Shown: positions 43,901-54,916, counted from the first letter of the stretch. The stretch: DNA of 64,000 nt from Yarrowia lipolytica (GCF_001761485.1 NC_090774.1:4134535-4198534), one strand, 5' to 3'. Notes: a model not told the origin generated them from the sequence alone. Numbers and translations are program-made.

Positions 43901-46572
43901 TTCTTATTGGTGCTGGTAAGGCTCCCGACTTTGAAGCGCAATGTGCTAAGACCCCCAAGGGTGCTTCTATCGAGGCTCGTCTCTACGCCGAGAACCCCAT
44001 CAAGGATTTTGTGCCGTCTCCGGGCCAGCTCACGGACGTGCAGTTTCCTACTGACGCTCGAGTCGACACCTGGGTCTCCCGTGGAACTAAGGTCTCAGCC
44101 GAGTACGATCCTACGCTTGCCAAAATTATTGTTTATGGTACTGACCGAGCTGACGCTCTGCAGAAGCTTCAGAAAGCTCTGGAAGAGACTGTGGTTGCCG
44201 GGGTGACTACCAACCTCGATTACCTCAAGTCCATTGTCGGATCTGAGATGTTTGCCGAGGCTAAAGTCTCCACCCAAGTGTTGGATTCCTACAATTACCA
44301 TCCCAACGCCATTGAGATTACTGCGCCCGGCTCCTATACAACAGTTCAGGACTATCCTGGCCGAACCAAGTTGTGGCACATTGGTGTTCCCCCTTCTGGG
44401 CCTATGGACACATACGCCTTCCGAGTGGCCAACCAGATTGTTGGTAACAACCCTAAGGCTCCTGCCATTGAGGCTACTCTTGTAGGTCCCTCTATTCTGT
44501 TCCACAGCGACACCGTCATTGCCGTCACCGGTGGATCTGCTGAGGCCACCCTGAACGGCAATCCTATCGAGTTTTGGAAGCCAGTGAATGTCAAAGCTGG
44601 ACAGACTCTGGCTACTGGTCGTCTAACCTCTGGATGTCGACTGTACATTGCCATTCGAAAAGGCTTATCCATCCCCGAGTACCTTGGCTCTCGATCCACC
44701 TTTGCTTTCGGTAACCTTGGAGGCTTCAACGGTCGGACTCTCAAGTTTGGCGACGTCATCTTCATGAATGATCCTGAGCTCCCTTCTTGTTCCATTCCTG
44801 CTCCCATTTCCGAGCCTGCTCCTGCATCAGCTGATATGATCCCCCAATACGGAAACTCCTGGACTGTTGGTGTTACCTGTGGCCCTCACGGTTCGCCCGA
44901 CTTCTTTGCCCAGGGTTGGATGGATACCTTCTTCGATTCCAAGTGGAAGATTCACTACAACTCCAACCGATTTGGTGTTCGATTGATTGGCCCTAAGCCG
45001 GAGTGGGCTCGAAAGGACGGTGGAGAGGCCGGTTTGCATCCCTCCAACCAGCATGACTACGTCTACTCTCTGGGGGCTGTTAACTTCACTGGTGACGAGC
45101 CTGTCATTCTGACATGCGACGGTCCTTCTCTTGGTGGTTTTGTTTGTGCTGCTGTTGTTGCGGAGGCTGAGCTGTGGAAGATTGGCCAGGTGAAGCCGGG
45201 AGACACTGTGCAGTTTGTACCCATGTCCATCGACTCTGCTCGACAGCTTAAAAAGGCACAGGACAGAACCATCACCAACCTGTGTGGTTCTTCGTATGAG
45301 TCTGTTGATGCTCTCCTTGCCCTTGAGGACTATGAGAACCCCGTCATATACACTCTTCCTGCCTCAACGTCCACTCCCCGTGTCGTCTATCGACAAGCTG
45401 GAGACCGGTACATTTTGGTTGAGTACGGCGACAACAGCATGGACATTAACATATCATACCGAATCCACCGACTCATCGAGGAGGTTCAGCAGTCCATAAA
45501 GGGCATTGTCGAAATGTCTCGAGGGGTTCGTTCCGTTCTGATCGAGTTCCATGCTTCTGCCTCTCGATCCACTCTCATGAAAGCCCTGGTTGATTTTGAG
45601 AAACGACTCCAGATTGTCGAGACCTGGCAGGTGCCCTCTCGAATCATCCGACTTCCCATGTGTTTTGAGGATTCCAAGACCCTCGAGGCAGTCAAGCGAT
45701 ATCGGGAGACCATTCGGTCAAAGGCTCCGTGGCTGCCCAACAACGTCGACTTCATTCAACGCGTCAACAAATTCTCCGACAGATCCCAGGTCAGAGACAT
45801 TCTCTACACTGCCCGATACTTGGTCCTGGGTCTTGGAGATGTGTTCCTCGGTGCTCCTTGCACTGTGCCTCTTGATCCCCGACACAGACTGCTTGGAACC
45901 AAGTACAATCCCTCTCGGACCTACACTGCCAACGGTACTGTCGGTATTGGAGGCATGTACATGGCTATTTACACCATGGACTCCCCTGGTGGTTACCAGC
46001 TGGTTGGTCGAACCATCCCCATCTGGGACAAGCTGTCTCTTGGTCAGGAACGACCGTGGTTAATGTCTCCCTTTGACCAGATCGAGTACTACCCCGTTAA
46101 TGAGGAGGAGCTCGACAACATCACCACCGAGGTGGAGAATGGTCGATACGCTGTGGAGATAGAACAATCGGTCTTTGACTTCGGCGTTTACTCTGCGTGG
46201 CTTAAGGACAACTCCGAGTCCATCGATGCCCACATGGCTTCTCAGGCCGAGGGTCTGGACGAATTTACCAACCTGATCAAGGTCGCCAACGAGGATCTGT
46301 CCTATGGTAAGGCTGTAGCCCCCAAGGAAGAGACCCCGCTGTCTGCGTCAGCCGTCCAGGTCTTCTCGGAGGTCACTGGTCGGTTCTGGAAAAGTTTGGT
46401 TGCTGTTGGGGATACCGTTGACAAGGGTCAGGCTATCCTTGTGGTGGAGGCCATGAAGACCGAGATGATCATCAACACTCCGACGGCAGGAAAGGTTGTC
46501 AAGTTGTACAACATCAACGGAGATATGGTGGATACTGGGGATTGTGTGGCTGTTATTGAGCCAGTTGTTTAA
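40936..46572 (+). CDS. DUR1,2: Urea amidolyase (urea carboxylase + allophanate hydrolase), spliced, 1820 aa
   Basis: Cytosolic, biotin-dependent, bifunctional enzyme: carboxylates urea to allophanate with ATP and hydrolyses allophanate to ammonia and CO2. Exon 1 is 40936-41142; the intron is 41143-41316 (174 bp, GTGAGT...CTAACACAG); exon 2 is 41317-46572. Order as in yeast: amidase-signature hydrolase with Lys81 (GVPFAVKDS), GGSSSGS near 155 and GSDTAGSGR with the nucleophile near 179; biotin carboxylase from about 620 (FETVLVANRGEIAVRLIKTL), with KSTAGGGGIGLQKV and FLEVNARLQVEHPITE; the AHS2 (KipA-like) domain from about 1068; the AHS1 (KipI-like) domain from about 1423; and the C-terminal biotinyl domain with VVEAMKTEM, biotin on Lys1783. 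The length is close to the 1835 residues of the yeast enzyme. No defect seen. Confidence 0.97.
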
Positions 46573-46904
46573 GTATTATTAATCTATGTATTTTATCGTG
46601 CTTGTAGTTTTTAGTTACAATACAGTATGTAGTACAACTACAAGTATATAGTCTGCTCTAGGGTATCACTTCCCACTGGTATCTCGGTCTGGCATATCTC
46701 CTTTGATGGCAATTGTCACGTCTTTCTACAATCGCTCCTCTGCACCCATGTCTGCACAACGGGACAGAAATGACAAATTTTAGTCAGCGGCAAAAGCTCT
46801 GGGCCTCGAATCTCTTCTTCCTTAAACAAACTTTCTGGTCAACTTCCTCGAGAAGATTGAGCTTGAACGACGTTGCTGATCGTGGTTACATCGTCCTCGG
46901 TAGG
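46573..46904. other. DUR1,2 3' flank
   Basis: AT-rich 3' region with TACAGTATGTAGTACAACTA. No gene seen. Confidence 0.5.
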
Positions 46905-47124
46905 ATTTGTGAAAATCCTGACGTATCACCCTATAGATAGAGCTAGAGGATTTCTTCCATACAAAACCAGACTCCATCACAGTCAAGGGCACCATCGCAA
47001 CCAGTGGTCCAGACACAATACGGCCCCTTATCACCTCCGACCGCCTTTTGAAACCAAAGAGCACGATTCCATTCGAAGAGACCACTGTAGGAAGTCGTTC
47101 CGAGAAATCATGAGGTGTGGCTAA
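46905..47124 (+). pseudogene. Relic of the same unidentified family, copy 2 (right of DUR1,2)
   Basis: A fragment on the plus strand. In frame it reads ICENPDVSPYR, then (shifted) EDFFHTKPDSITVKGTIATS, GPDTIRPLITSDRLLKPK, and in a third frame RKSFREIMRCG before a stop. The blocks ATSGPDTIR, the ITxD that follows, and F-x-EIM match copy 1 at 39367-39987. In ATSGPDTIR the two copies differ only at synonymous third positions, so the reading frame was once selected. There are at least two frame changes and in-frame stops, so this copy cannot be functional. Confidence 0.5.
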
Positions 47125-49085
47125 GGAAGAGGGGTAGTGCATAGGCCCCACTCAGCGTGTCGGAAAAGTTTGCTAATGATGCAGCTCATGAGATGCTACT
47201 AACAAGTCGCAATCGTATGACACGTCTGAAGAATCGAGGTTGAAAGCATGAAGCGACAGCCCCCCCGCCTCGGAAAGGGAGGTGTGGGTGAATCTGCAGC
47301 TCTTATGCAGAGATGTTGTGTCTCGCGAATGCAGGCCGGCCAGGTTTCTCAGGGTGGTTGACGACAGTGACATTAATGTCCAGATCTCTGGGCTCGTGGT
47401 TAAATGGGTTGATGTGGTGTTTCTCTTGCACCGGGAGAGCTCAGCGCAGTACAATTACTTGTATGGTTGCTGGTCTTGTTGTTTTGGGTTTTCCATCATG
47501 TTGTTTTTGTCGTTGACATTTATAAGTACAAGTACAAGTATACAAGTACTTGTATGACCAAAATGACTGTCATATGTTCATGTTCCAGATGCAAGATTAA
47601 GGTAATTGGGATAAGGTTTCATATAAACATCGAAAATTCTGCACTCCGTGGGAGGATGACCTTACACAATGAAGAGCATTAGCGAAAGGAGTTGTTCGAG
47701 ACCAAGTACGTACTATACTCGTACAAGTACAGTGACGTGCTTGTAAAAGCACTCAATCACAGATTTCCCTCTCGGCAATGCAAAATTTCGACAAAACGCG
47801 ACGAGTTACATGCTTAATGACGTCATCAGGCACGCCACACATCAGACACACCTAACGCGTCACGCCCATCAATGATATCAGGGCGGACGCATGGCCCCCG
47901 GGGGAAACACGCAACACGCGGCCTGTGCGCGTAACTGTTCGCGCACCACACTGCGCAGCCCAGACATCAACACTCTAGAGAACACCACGTTTACCAGGCG
48001 CATTGCTCAGCTCTGTGTCGGTGCTCCCGACCAAGACTCCCTCGACATCGCGAACCGTTACTCAGGCTGCTCCTTCCCTGAATCCAAAGGGTCTGAAACC
48101 TGGTCCTTTCCTGAGCTACCTGAAGTCCCGGATCGCATGAAAGCTCTCTTAGGTGAGAACGCAGTACGATGCCTTACAGGCCGGCGTGTGGGCCACCGAA
48201 CCGCCGATTGTTAAGGTCGATGAATGACGATCTCGAGTCGCTTGCAACACAGGTTTCTACTTGTAGTCACTTGCTTGTCCCACACGGACTCAGTTCTAAT
48301 GAGGGTCCACTTGGGGTTTTGGGAGGAGAAGAGGACGAGTGTCTTCTCTTCATACTCGCGCCCAATTTGACTAGCAACCGCAGCTTGTACTTGTTTTTTT
48401 TCCCGTACACAAGGTTTGTCGGTTACAGCGTGTCACTCCCCCAACACCACCGCCGCTGACTGTCCTGTCCTGTCTACCCACTTCCGTCTGCAAGTCTGAC
48501 ACGACTGTGAGTATCACTCACCTCTAACACAGCACAACCGCCAGGAAGACACACTAGTGTTTGTTTTCCCGCGACAGCAACGACGTCGCTACCAGTTGCA
48601 GTGCACCACACAGCGATCAGACCAGTACAGTACAGTACTGTAAGTATGTGAACGACATTCGAACTACCTGCACAGATTCAACCTCGCAACATTCTCACTA
48701 AAAAGGAGCTCCGAACGCGCGATGCTAGTGACAGCATGCCAACACGACCGCGCAACACCGAATGCCCCCACACTATCCTAACAGACACCAGCAACGCACG
48801 CCCCAGAAGCCAACGTCGCAAGGCATGAGTGAGTATACTTTTGACAGTGCTGTATGACGAGTTGCAACATACGTCGCGCTACTGAGTGACTAGGATCTAC
48901 GAGTCACTGACCGTACTGAGTCATAGTTAATACCCGATGTGATTCCCAAGTCGTCACAACATGATACCCGCATAAATGGCGGTGGACGCCATAAATCGGC
49001 GCAGCACGCTACTGGCCACCGCAATCGAGCACCACAGTATTATCATCTAAGTGATATATTAAATACAGCATTATTACAGAATTAC
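47125..49085. other. Intergenic with possible exon-like segments
   Basis: Mostly non-coding. A tandem AGTACAAGT tract is near 47525-47555. Segments 47951-48151 (+) and 48677-48826 (+) have coding-like codons and are bordered by donor- or acceptor-like sequences. No single coherent gene could be built with confidence. Confidence 0.4.
47525..47555. repeat. AGTACA/AGTATACA tract
   Basis: Overlapping AGTACAAGTA words (AGTACAAGTACAAGTATACA followed by AGTACTTGTATG) form a short tandem and palindromic tract. The TACAAGTA/TACTTGTA word occurs throughout the intergenic DNA of the window. Confidence 0.7.
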
Positions 49086-49309
49086 TCAGCGCTGTGACCC
49101 CTCATCAATATTTCCCAAGTCGATGAATAGCTCCTGATCCTGTAGCTCATATGCATCAGAAATGTTGTTGTTGAGCCCGTATATCAGGGAATCCACCTTC
49201 TTGTTCATACCAGTCACTGTTTCTCCGTCCAACTCGTCAACAAGTTTGCCGAGTTCATAGTCACCTGCAACCTCTGGTTGCGCGTGTACTTATCTTTGCC
49301 GTCTTTCAT
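49086..49309 (-). pseudogene. C-terminal coding relic, family unknown
   Basis: On the minus strand an ATG at 49309 opens MKDGKDKYTRNQRLQ. The coding sense then continues one frame over as GDYELGKLVDELDGETVTGM, NKKVDSLIYGLNNNISDAYE and LQDQELFIDLGNIDEGSQR, to a TGA at 49086-49088. Codon choice (AAC, AAG, GAG, GAC, CTC) and composition are those of a real acidic protein. Either one frameshift or a missed splice separates the two parts. I do not recognise the protein. Confidence 0.5.
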
Positions 49310-50531
49310 AATGTTACTTGTAGAGGGTGTGAAAGTGACCTGTGGTATCCATACGTGGTAACACATCTTGTTGTACAGACAGAGCATCCATACTACTTGT
49401 AGGCAGGTCAAATTCTAAGGCGATATGAGCAAGCAATACGTAGCTACCGAAAGTGAGTCTTGGAAGACAGAGTGTTACCGTGGTGTGAAGCTGTAACAAA
49501 TAGCAAATATGTCACCATTGACACTGCGTGCTTAGCCTCCAAAGCATCGGGAGGGTCTAAACTGAATCTTCTAGAAGAGTGACGCGTCATTGCAAAGGGT
49601 CCTATGCTCTCAAAGCCCCTTGGTGTTCCCTGCTATCACGCCAAAGGGCAACACGGTTTGGTACGAGGCGCTTGCTGTTCCACAGAACGCATATGAAGGT
49701 TAGCATGGAACCGGGATCCAAGGATCAGCTACTTGTAGATGAATAAGGACCGAGTATATTAAAACTTCATGGTTATCTTCAATCTTGAGGAGATCTGTGG
49801 CTGGACTGTGTCACAGTTTAGGTTCAGCCACACACAGATATAGATGCGATGATTATTCGAGATTCAGGAACGCGAATCGTTCTGGTTCAGAAGTAAGACA
49901 CAGACACACAATGTCTACATATATGTATTTCAACAGTGTTATACCCCTCTGACACCTCTTCCGTCTCTTAGCCTTCCAGCTTTCCCGAAACTCCACTATC
50001 TCTACTGCGGCTTGACTTGGTCTTAACCTACTGCTCTACTCGTACTATACGAGTAGTTCCAGTGTATATCCGACGCCCAATTGAACCTACAGGCAAGTGG
50101 GTTGTTTTCAAATTTGAGACGCTCTTGATGTTTGCGAAGTCTCAAGGTATCTCCGAGCGGTCACCGCAAGTGTCCTAAAGTGGAAGTTCCAAGCTTATCC
50201 ACCCTGTACGACACCCGCTCCCCATCCTCACGTAATTCTAGTCTACAGCTCTAAATGATTCGTGTCTGTCATATTGGGGAGTTCAATTGATACATCAAAT
50301 GTGACATTTTGGTGGCATCAGAATCTCCATCTTTTGAAAGTATTGGCACGTACTGTGTATCTTTAGACACCCTAAAAGTCAATCTTTGCGATCTCCATTA
50401 TCTCCATTGTGGCTGCTATCTAGCAATCAAAATACCATTGTGGCTGTGGTGAAGTCATATTAATGTAGACTAAGTCCACGGGGACATTGGAACTTATACA
50501 AGCTCCTTTTCGCTTCCAATGATTCTCTCAA
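49310..50531. other. Intergenic, promoter side of the ACS-family transporter
   Basis: 1.2 kb without a supported gene. Pyrimidine-rich near 50400 (ATCTCCATTATCTCCATTG). Confidence 0.5.
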
Positions 50532-52196
50532 ATGTTCGACGTTCTCCGCAAAATCAACATCCTGCCTCTGGTCAAAGAGCCTTCCCCAGAGGTATACCAG
50601 CAGGTGCTCGAGAAGTACCCCAAGTACCGAGAAGAGGAGAAGGACCAAGGTCTGGAGTACCGAGATGAAGCCAACAGGTCAAGATGGTCCTTTTTCGACG
50701 AGTACGAGTACAGGCTACCAAGACTGACCTCTTCCAAACCACTCACGCGATTTGGTTGGTTTGATCCAGACGACACACCGGCTGAAAAACGACTCATAAT
50801 GAAGTTGGATATCATCCTGACTTTGTATTGCTTTCTCATTTATTGGATTATGAAGTTAGACCAAGCCAACATCAATAACGCCTATGTTTCTGGCTTGAAG
50901 GAAGATATAGGACTCGAAGGAAACGATCTCGTGACCACCCAGGCTCTGTATTCTGCAGGAGCGATCATTTTCCAGCTTCCATTCATTTACATCATTCCCA
51001 AGTTTCCCAAAAACTACATCTTGCCAATCATGGTATCAGGCTGGGGTGTGATGACCCTCTTACTCTTCGAAGCTAAGAACCCCGCAGGAGTCAAAGCTCT
51101 GAGATTCTTTGTAGGGGTTTTTGAGGCTTCATGGTACCCTCTGATGCACTACATGCTTGGGTCTTGGCTGAAACCTCGGGAAATCAATCGAAGAGCTGGC
51201 TTCGTTTACTGCGCTCAGTTCCTAGGTACAATCACATCGGGGTTACTTGCCGCAGCTTCTATCACTCATCTCGACGGGTACTTGGGTCACAAGGGTTGGC
51301 AATGGATGTTCATTCTGGATGGCATTATTACACTACCCGTTGGAATTCTGGGCGTTTGGATTCTCCCTGGAACACCATACAGATGCAGTTCGATTTTCAT
51401 CACCGAAGAAGAGGTAGTTATCGCCAGAGAGCGCCTAAAGAGGGGTCCCAACGACAACCACCAATTGAAATTGTTTGATAGGCAACTCTGGAAAAATATT
51501 CTCACCTCATGGAAACTATGGATTCCAATGCTTGCTGATGTTGCCTTCTGGTGTTCATGCCAGATCCCCTCCAGTGGGGCATTCATTCTATGGTTAAAGT
51601 CATTGAATCGGTACACTTCGGCTGGGGTCAACAACATGTCAACGATATCACCTGCTTTGGGGTTCGCTTGGGTAGCCATCGTGGTGACCATTGCAGACTA
51701 TGGTAACAGATGGATGGGTATTGTGTTCGCAGAGATATGGGTGATCATAGGGGCCATTATTCTAGCCATCTGGAACGTTCCGGAATCTGCAAAATGGTTT
51801 GCCTGGTGCACTTCCTATTTTTCCATCAGTATGTCTGCCTCTTTGTACTCTTGGATCAATGACATTTGCCGACATAATGCTCAGGAACGAGCCATCATTT
51901 TATTGCTAGTCAACACAATGGCCCAGACATTCTCCACCTGGACATCAGTTGTGGTCTTCAAGACCGTGGAGTCACCGCGATACCTAAAAGGTTATTGCTT
52001 CACTGCTGCCTTATCCTTCACCCTGATTTGTCTGGTTTTTGTCATGCTATGGTTTTACAAGAAGCAAGAGCGTAAGGACGCCAGGCTGAACGGAATTGTG
52101 CTGTATAATTCGGAGCTGGCCGAAACTACAGACCCAAGCGAGGCGTCAGAAAGCGACCGAAAGATGGACATCATTGAGCAAAAGTGTAGTATTTAA
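50532..52196 (+). CDS. Anion:cation symporter family MFS permease (Liz1/Fen2/Vht1/Seo1/Dal5 type), 554 aa
   Basis: Twelve-helix plasma-membrane transporter of the fungal ACS group, whose members import vitamins (pantothenate, biotin), nicotinate, allantoate or peptides. The 90-residue cytosolic N-terminus contains LTRFGWFDPDDTPAEKRLIM. Helix 1 follows as KLDIILTLYCFLIYWIMKLD, then QANINNAYVSGLKEDIGLEG, the ACS signature region. Later blocks are FVGVFEASWYPLMHYMLGSW, GYLGHKGWQWMFILDGIIT and the loop PGTPYRCSSIFITEEEVVIA. The style is nearest to the pantothenate/biotin branch, but the substrate cannot be fixed by eye. Proximity to DUR1,2 makes a ureide substrate thinkable but unsupported. The start was chosen at the first ATG of the frame. 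Confidence 0.88.
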   Translation: MFDVLRKINILPLVKEPSPEVYQQVLEKYPKYREEEKDQGLEYRDEANRSRWSFFDEYEYRLPRLTSSKPLTRFGWFDPDDTPAEKRLIMKLDIILTLYCFLIYWIMKLDQANINNAYVSGLKEDIGLEGNDLVTTQALYSAGAIIFQLPFIYIIPKFPKNYILPIMVSGWGVMTLLLFEAKNPAGVKALRFFVGVFEASWYPLMHYMLGSWLKPREINRRAGFVYCAQFLGTITSGLLAAASITHLDGYLGHKGWQWMFILDGIITLPVGILGVWILPGTPYRCSSIFITEEEVVIARERLKRGPNDNHQLKLFDRQLWKNILTSWKLWIPMLADVAFWCSCQIPSSGAFILWLKSLNRYTSAGVNNMSTISPALGFAWVAIVVTIADYGNRWMGIVFAEIWVIIGAIILAIWNVPESAKWFAWCTSYFSISMSASLYSWINDICRHNAQERAIILLLVNTMAQTFSTWTSVVVFKTVESPRYLKGYCFTAALSFTLICLVFVMLWFYKKQERKDARLNGIVLYNSELAETTDPSEASESDRKMDIIEQKCSI

Positions 52197-53445
52197 TAGA
52201 TGTAAAAGAAAAGAAGCTGAGACTTGAACGGGAAGATATCACATTGCTACTGGTGTTTGTCAACTTTTGGAGCCACCCGTATAATATTCTGGATTTATGA
52301 TGGGCCCCGGGTTTAGCTATCAATCAAGGTTTAGATATTGCGTGTTAGATGCATGGCGTGACAACACACCACGTGGGCACGAGCGCGACAGATTCACCAT
52401 GTCACGAACGCACCACCAAACACACGAACGTTCTATCATGCAACCATCATCGAATGATCTCTGAATCATTATGCTTCACAATTGCTCATCTCATTATGGC
52501 TTTGCCTATGCTATGACTAGCAAGACCTTGTCGAAGACGCTATGATGTAGCCGACTCGTCGACACGTGCACCCTATTGCTATCGGAACGTACAACTCTTG
52601 CTTCGAAACAGAACGCCGACACATTGAATGTATCTTACTGCACACTCAATGGCCACAAAATTGTCTATCATGTCGCTACAGCACGTTGGAATTCTACTCT
52701 TGAGCGACCATGACAAATGGTAACCTCCAAGAACGCGCCTGGCGGATCCGCAGTTTCTTTCGCGTACGAGTGCAATAGGTGTTAATTACGCAAACGATAC
52801 AACTCGCTTCTTGATACCTCTTTCGTTTTGCTAGCCTGTGTCAGCCGCAGCATTACCAGTTGTCCTAATTCGTTCCAACACACCCCACTTTTGGAAGCAA
52901 GGGCAAAGACTCATCGACTCTGGGTCTAAACGCACAAGACTTAGCTCACGACACGCATAACGACTGGGACCTCATCTCGCACACTCAATATAGCGCTGGA
53001 ATGCACTGTACACCGAATTTACTCTCTGCGCTAGTCCTGTGTTGCTGTGATGCCACAGAGGCGGGTCCAACAACGCCACCCTGAAACAACCAGACACCGC
53101 TTCTTCAACCTACAGTATAAGCACAGTAACTCTATCGTAATCGATTTAGAGTAGAGGGGTCGGAACATATATACGTCGTGCAGGGGTCGCAAAAGCTCGT
53201 AATCGTGCGTTATCCACACGTGCTTTGTAAACGTGGGATTTAAACTTCTACTCTGAGTTGCCCCCACCCTTGGGTGTGGTTGATAGTACAAGTAATTTTT
53301 CTACAGTTCAATACATTATTCAAGAAAAAAAGCCAACAGTACCTGTGTATGGTACGAGAAGTCGTATTATAATCGTCGTAGGACACATCACTGTAAAATT
53401 AAAAACTTTTATTAGATACAAAAGAGTTGACTCGTGTCAGACAGG
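52197..53445. other. Intergenic between convergent transporter and phosphatase genes
   Basis: Unlike most intergenic regions here it has runs rich in CAC/ACG/CGA (52360-52440). CACGTG occurs near 52371, 52564 and 53218. No gene is supported. Confidence 0.5.
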
Positions 53446-54819
53446 TTAGAGAAGAAGAGCACCGATGGCACCAACAAGAGCAGCTCCAGAAAGAGTAATG
53501 AGGGTGGCTCCATTGGTGTTCTTGGAGGGAACAACGCTGGGAGAGGTGTGGTTGAGGTCAGGGTTAGCGACGCCAGCGCCGGAAGTAGCGGACGCAGTGG
53601 AGTTAGGGTAGGCGACAGTAGAGTTCTTCTCAGCAGCCTTGCCCCAGATCTCGGCGATCTTGGGCAGAATCTTGTTACCGGAAATACCAACGGCAGTCAG
53701 GTCAGGGACCGGGATAGGGACGGTGTCGTCCATAAAGTAACCAGGCTGAGAGGCGTTATGGTACAAACCCTCAGTGGAAATGTTTCGGTTCTTGATGTTG
53801 AGCTCATCGGCGACAAACTTGAAGACGTTGGCATTAACATCGCCACGTCCAAGATGGGGGAGCTCCCAATTGGCCTCGACGGTGGCGAGGTTGGAGTAGT
53901 GGTCGTAGAATGTATCGTCAGTGGTACCTCGCAGATGGTCGGGGACGGCACCACCAAGAAGAATAGCGAGGACCGAGTTCTGGTCCTTGTAGGTCTCGTT
54001 CTCATCGAACGTGATGATGATGAGACTGTCCTTGGCGAACTCGGTGTTGTTGAGCAGAGGCTTGACCCAGTTGGTAACGTACCGACCCGAAACAGAAATA
54101 TCGGTATCGTGACCATCGTTGGTCATGTTGGGGGTGAAGAAGGCCCATTGGGGAAGATCCTTGTTCTTTAGGTCCTTGTTGAACTCAGTGTAGTTCTTGA
54201 TGTAACCGAGGTTGTGAGGGTTGGACACAACGGAGTCGTAGATAATGAGAGGGTTGTGCTTTCGGACGTAATCGTTGGCGTAATCGGACTGTCGAGAGTA
54301 ATTGAAACCCTCGAAGCCGGCATGGGGCTGGTGTTCTTGGTACTCGGCCCAAGAGATGTTCTTGGAGTCGAGCAGATCGACAACAGTGGACACATTCTCA
54401 GGGATTCGGAGGAAGGCATCATCAAAGATACCAAAGTAGTCACCACCGACAACACCAACATAGTTGGGCTCAGAGGGGTGAGTGAGACCCCAGTAGTTGG
54501 TCAGAGTGATACCCTGCTTCTGGAGCTCAACGAGACCGGGCTCGTCCCGAGCCTTCCACTTGTCAGTGTTCTCGAGCCACACCTGGTAGAACTTATCAAA
54601 GGCCTTACCCTTAACGAGAGGCTTGTCCTTGAAGGAGTTGACAGCGGCAGTCTCGGCAGCCTTGGCGATATCAGTGGCAGCAGGATTGATGGTGGAGAAC
54701 TTGGGTGTTCGGGTGGCCTTGGAAACAATCTCATCGTAGGCGCTGAAGTCGTTATGGGCGGTGGTCTGGGCAGACACACCAGCGACAATGGCCAGGAGGG
54801 TGATAGGTGCAAAGAGCAT
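53446..54819 (-). CDS. Secreted, probably GPI-anchored acid phosphatase (phosphoesterase family), 457 aa
   Basis: Member of the fungal phosphate-repressible acid phosphatase group in the broad phosphoesterase family (PF04185). It has a signal peptide (MLFAPITLLAIVAGVSA); LTNYWGLTHPSEPNYVGVVG, the family's HPSxPNY block; EYQEHQPHAGFEGFNYSRQ; NPHNLGYIKNYTEF; SLIIITFDENETYKDQN, with the acidic metal-binding DEN; and many N-glycosylation sequons (NVS, NYS, NYT, NMT, NNT, NRNIS, NAS, NST). The end is a Ser/Asn-rich stalk and a hydrophobic tail (GAALVGAIGALLL), which suggests GPI attachment to membrane or wall. A TATATAAA box and a CACGTG lie within 100 bp upstream. It releases phosphate from outside substrates. 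Confidence 0.88.
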   Translation of the reverse strand: MLFAPITLLAIVAGVSAQTTAHNDFSAYDEIVSKATRTPKFSTINPAATDIAKAAETAAVNSFKDKPLVKGKAFDKFYQVWLENTDKWKARDEPGLVELQKQGITLTNYWGLTHPSEPNYVGVVGGDYFGIFDDAFLRIPENVSTVVDLLDSKNISWAEYQEHQPHAGFEGFNYSRQSDYANDYVRKHNPLIIYDSVVSNPHNLGYIKNYTEFNKDLKNKDLPQWAFFTPNMTNDGHDTDISVSGRYVTNWVKPLLNNTEFAKDSLIIITFDENETYKDQNSVLAILLGGAVPDHLRGTTDDTFYDHYSNLATVEANWELPHLGRGDVNANVFKFVADELNIKNRNISTEGLYHNASQPGYFMDDTVPIPVPDLTAVGISGNKILPKIAEIWGKAAEKNSTVAYPNSTASATSGAGVANPDLNHTSPSVVPSKNTNGATLITLSGAALVGAIGALLL

Positions 54820-54863
54820 AGCGAGTGTAGTTGTTGCTTGAACTCCGGAAACCGGACACTGTG

Positions 54864-54875
54864 GAGTTTATATAC
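54864..54875 (-). promoter_or_regulatory. TATA box of the phosphatase gene
   Basis: TATATAAAC on the minus strand, about 50 bp before the ATG at 54819. Confidence 0.6.
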
Positions 54876-54910
54876 ATGCTGAAGGGACGGCAATTTCGCG
54901 AGTCACGTAC

Positions 54911-54916
54911 CACGTG
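54911..54916. promoter_or_regulatory. CACGTG element upstream of the phosphatase gene
   Basis: Perfect palindrome about 95 bp before the ATG and just upstream of the TATA box, with a half site (CACGTA) five bases away. A Pho4-like site here would fit phosphate repression; Cbf1 binding is the alternative. Confidence 0.55.
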
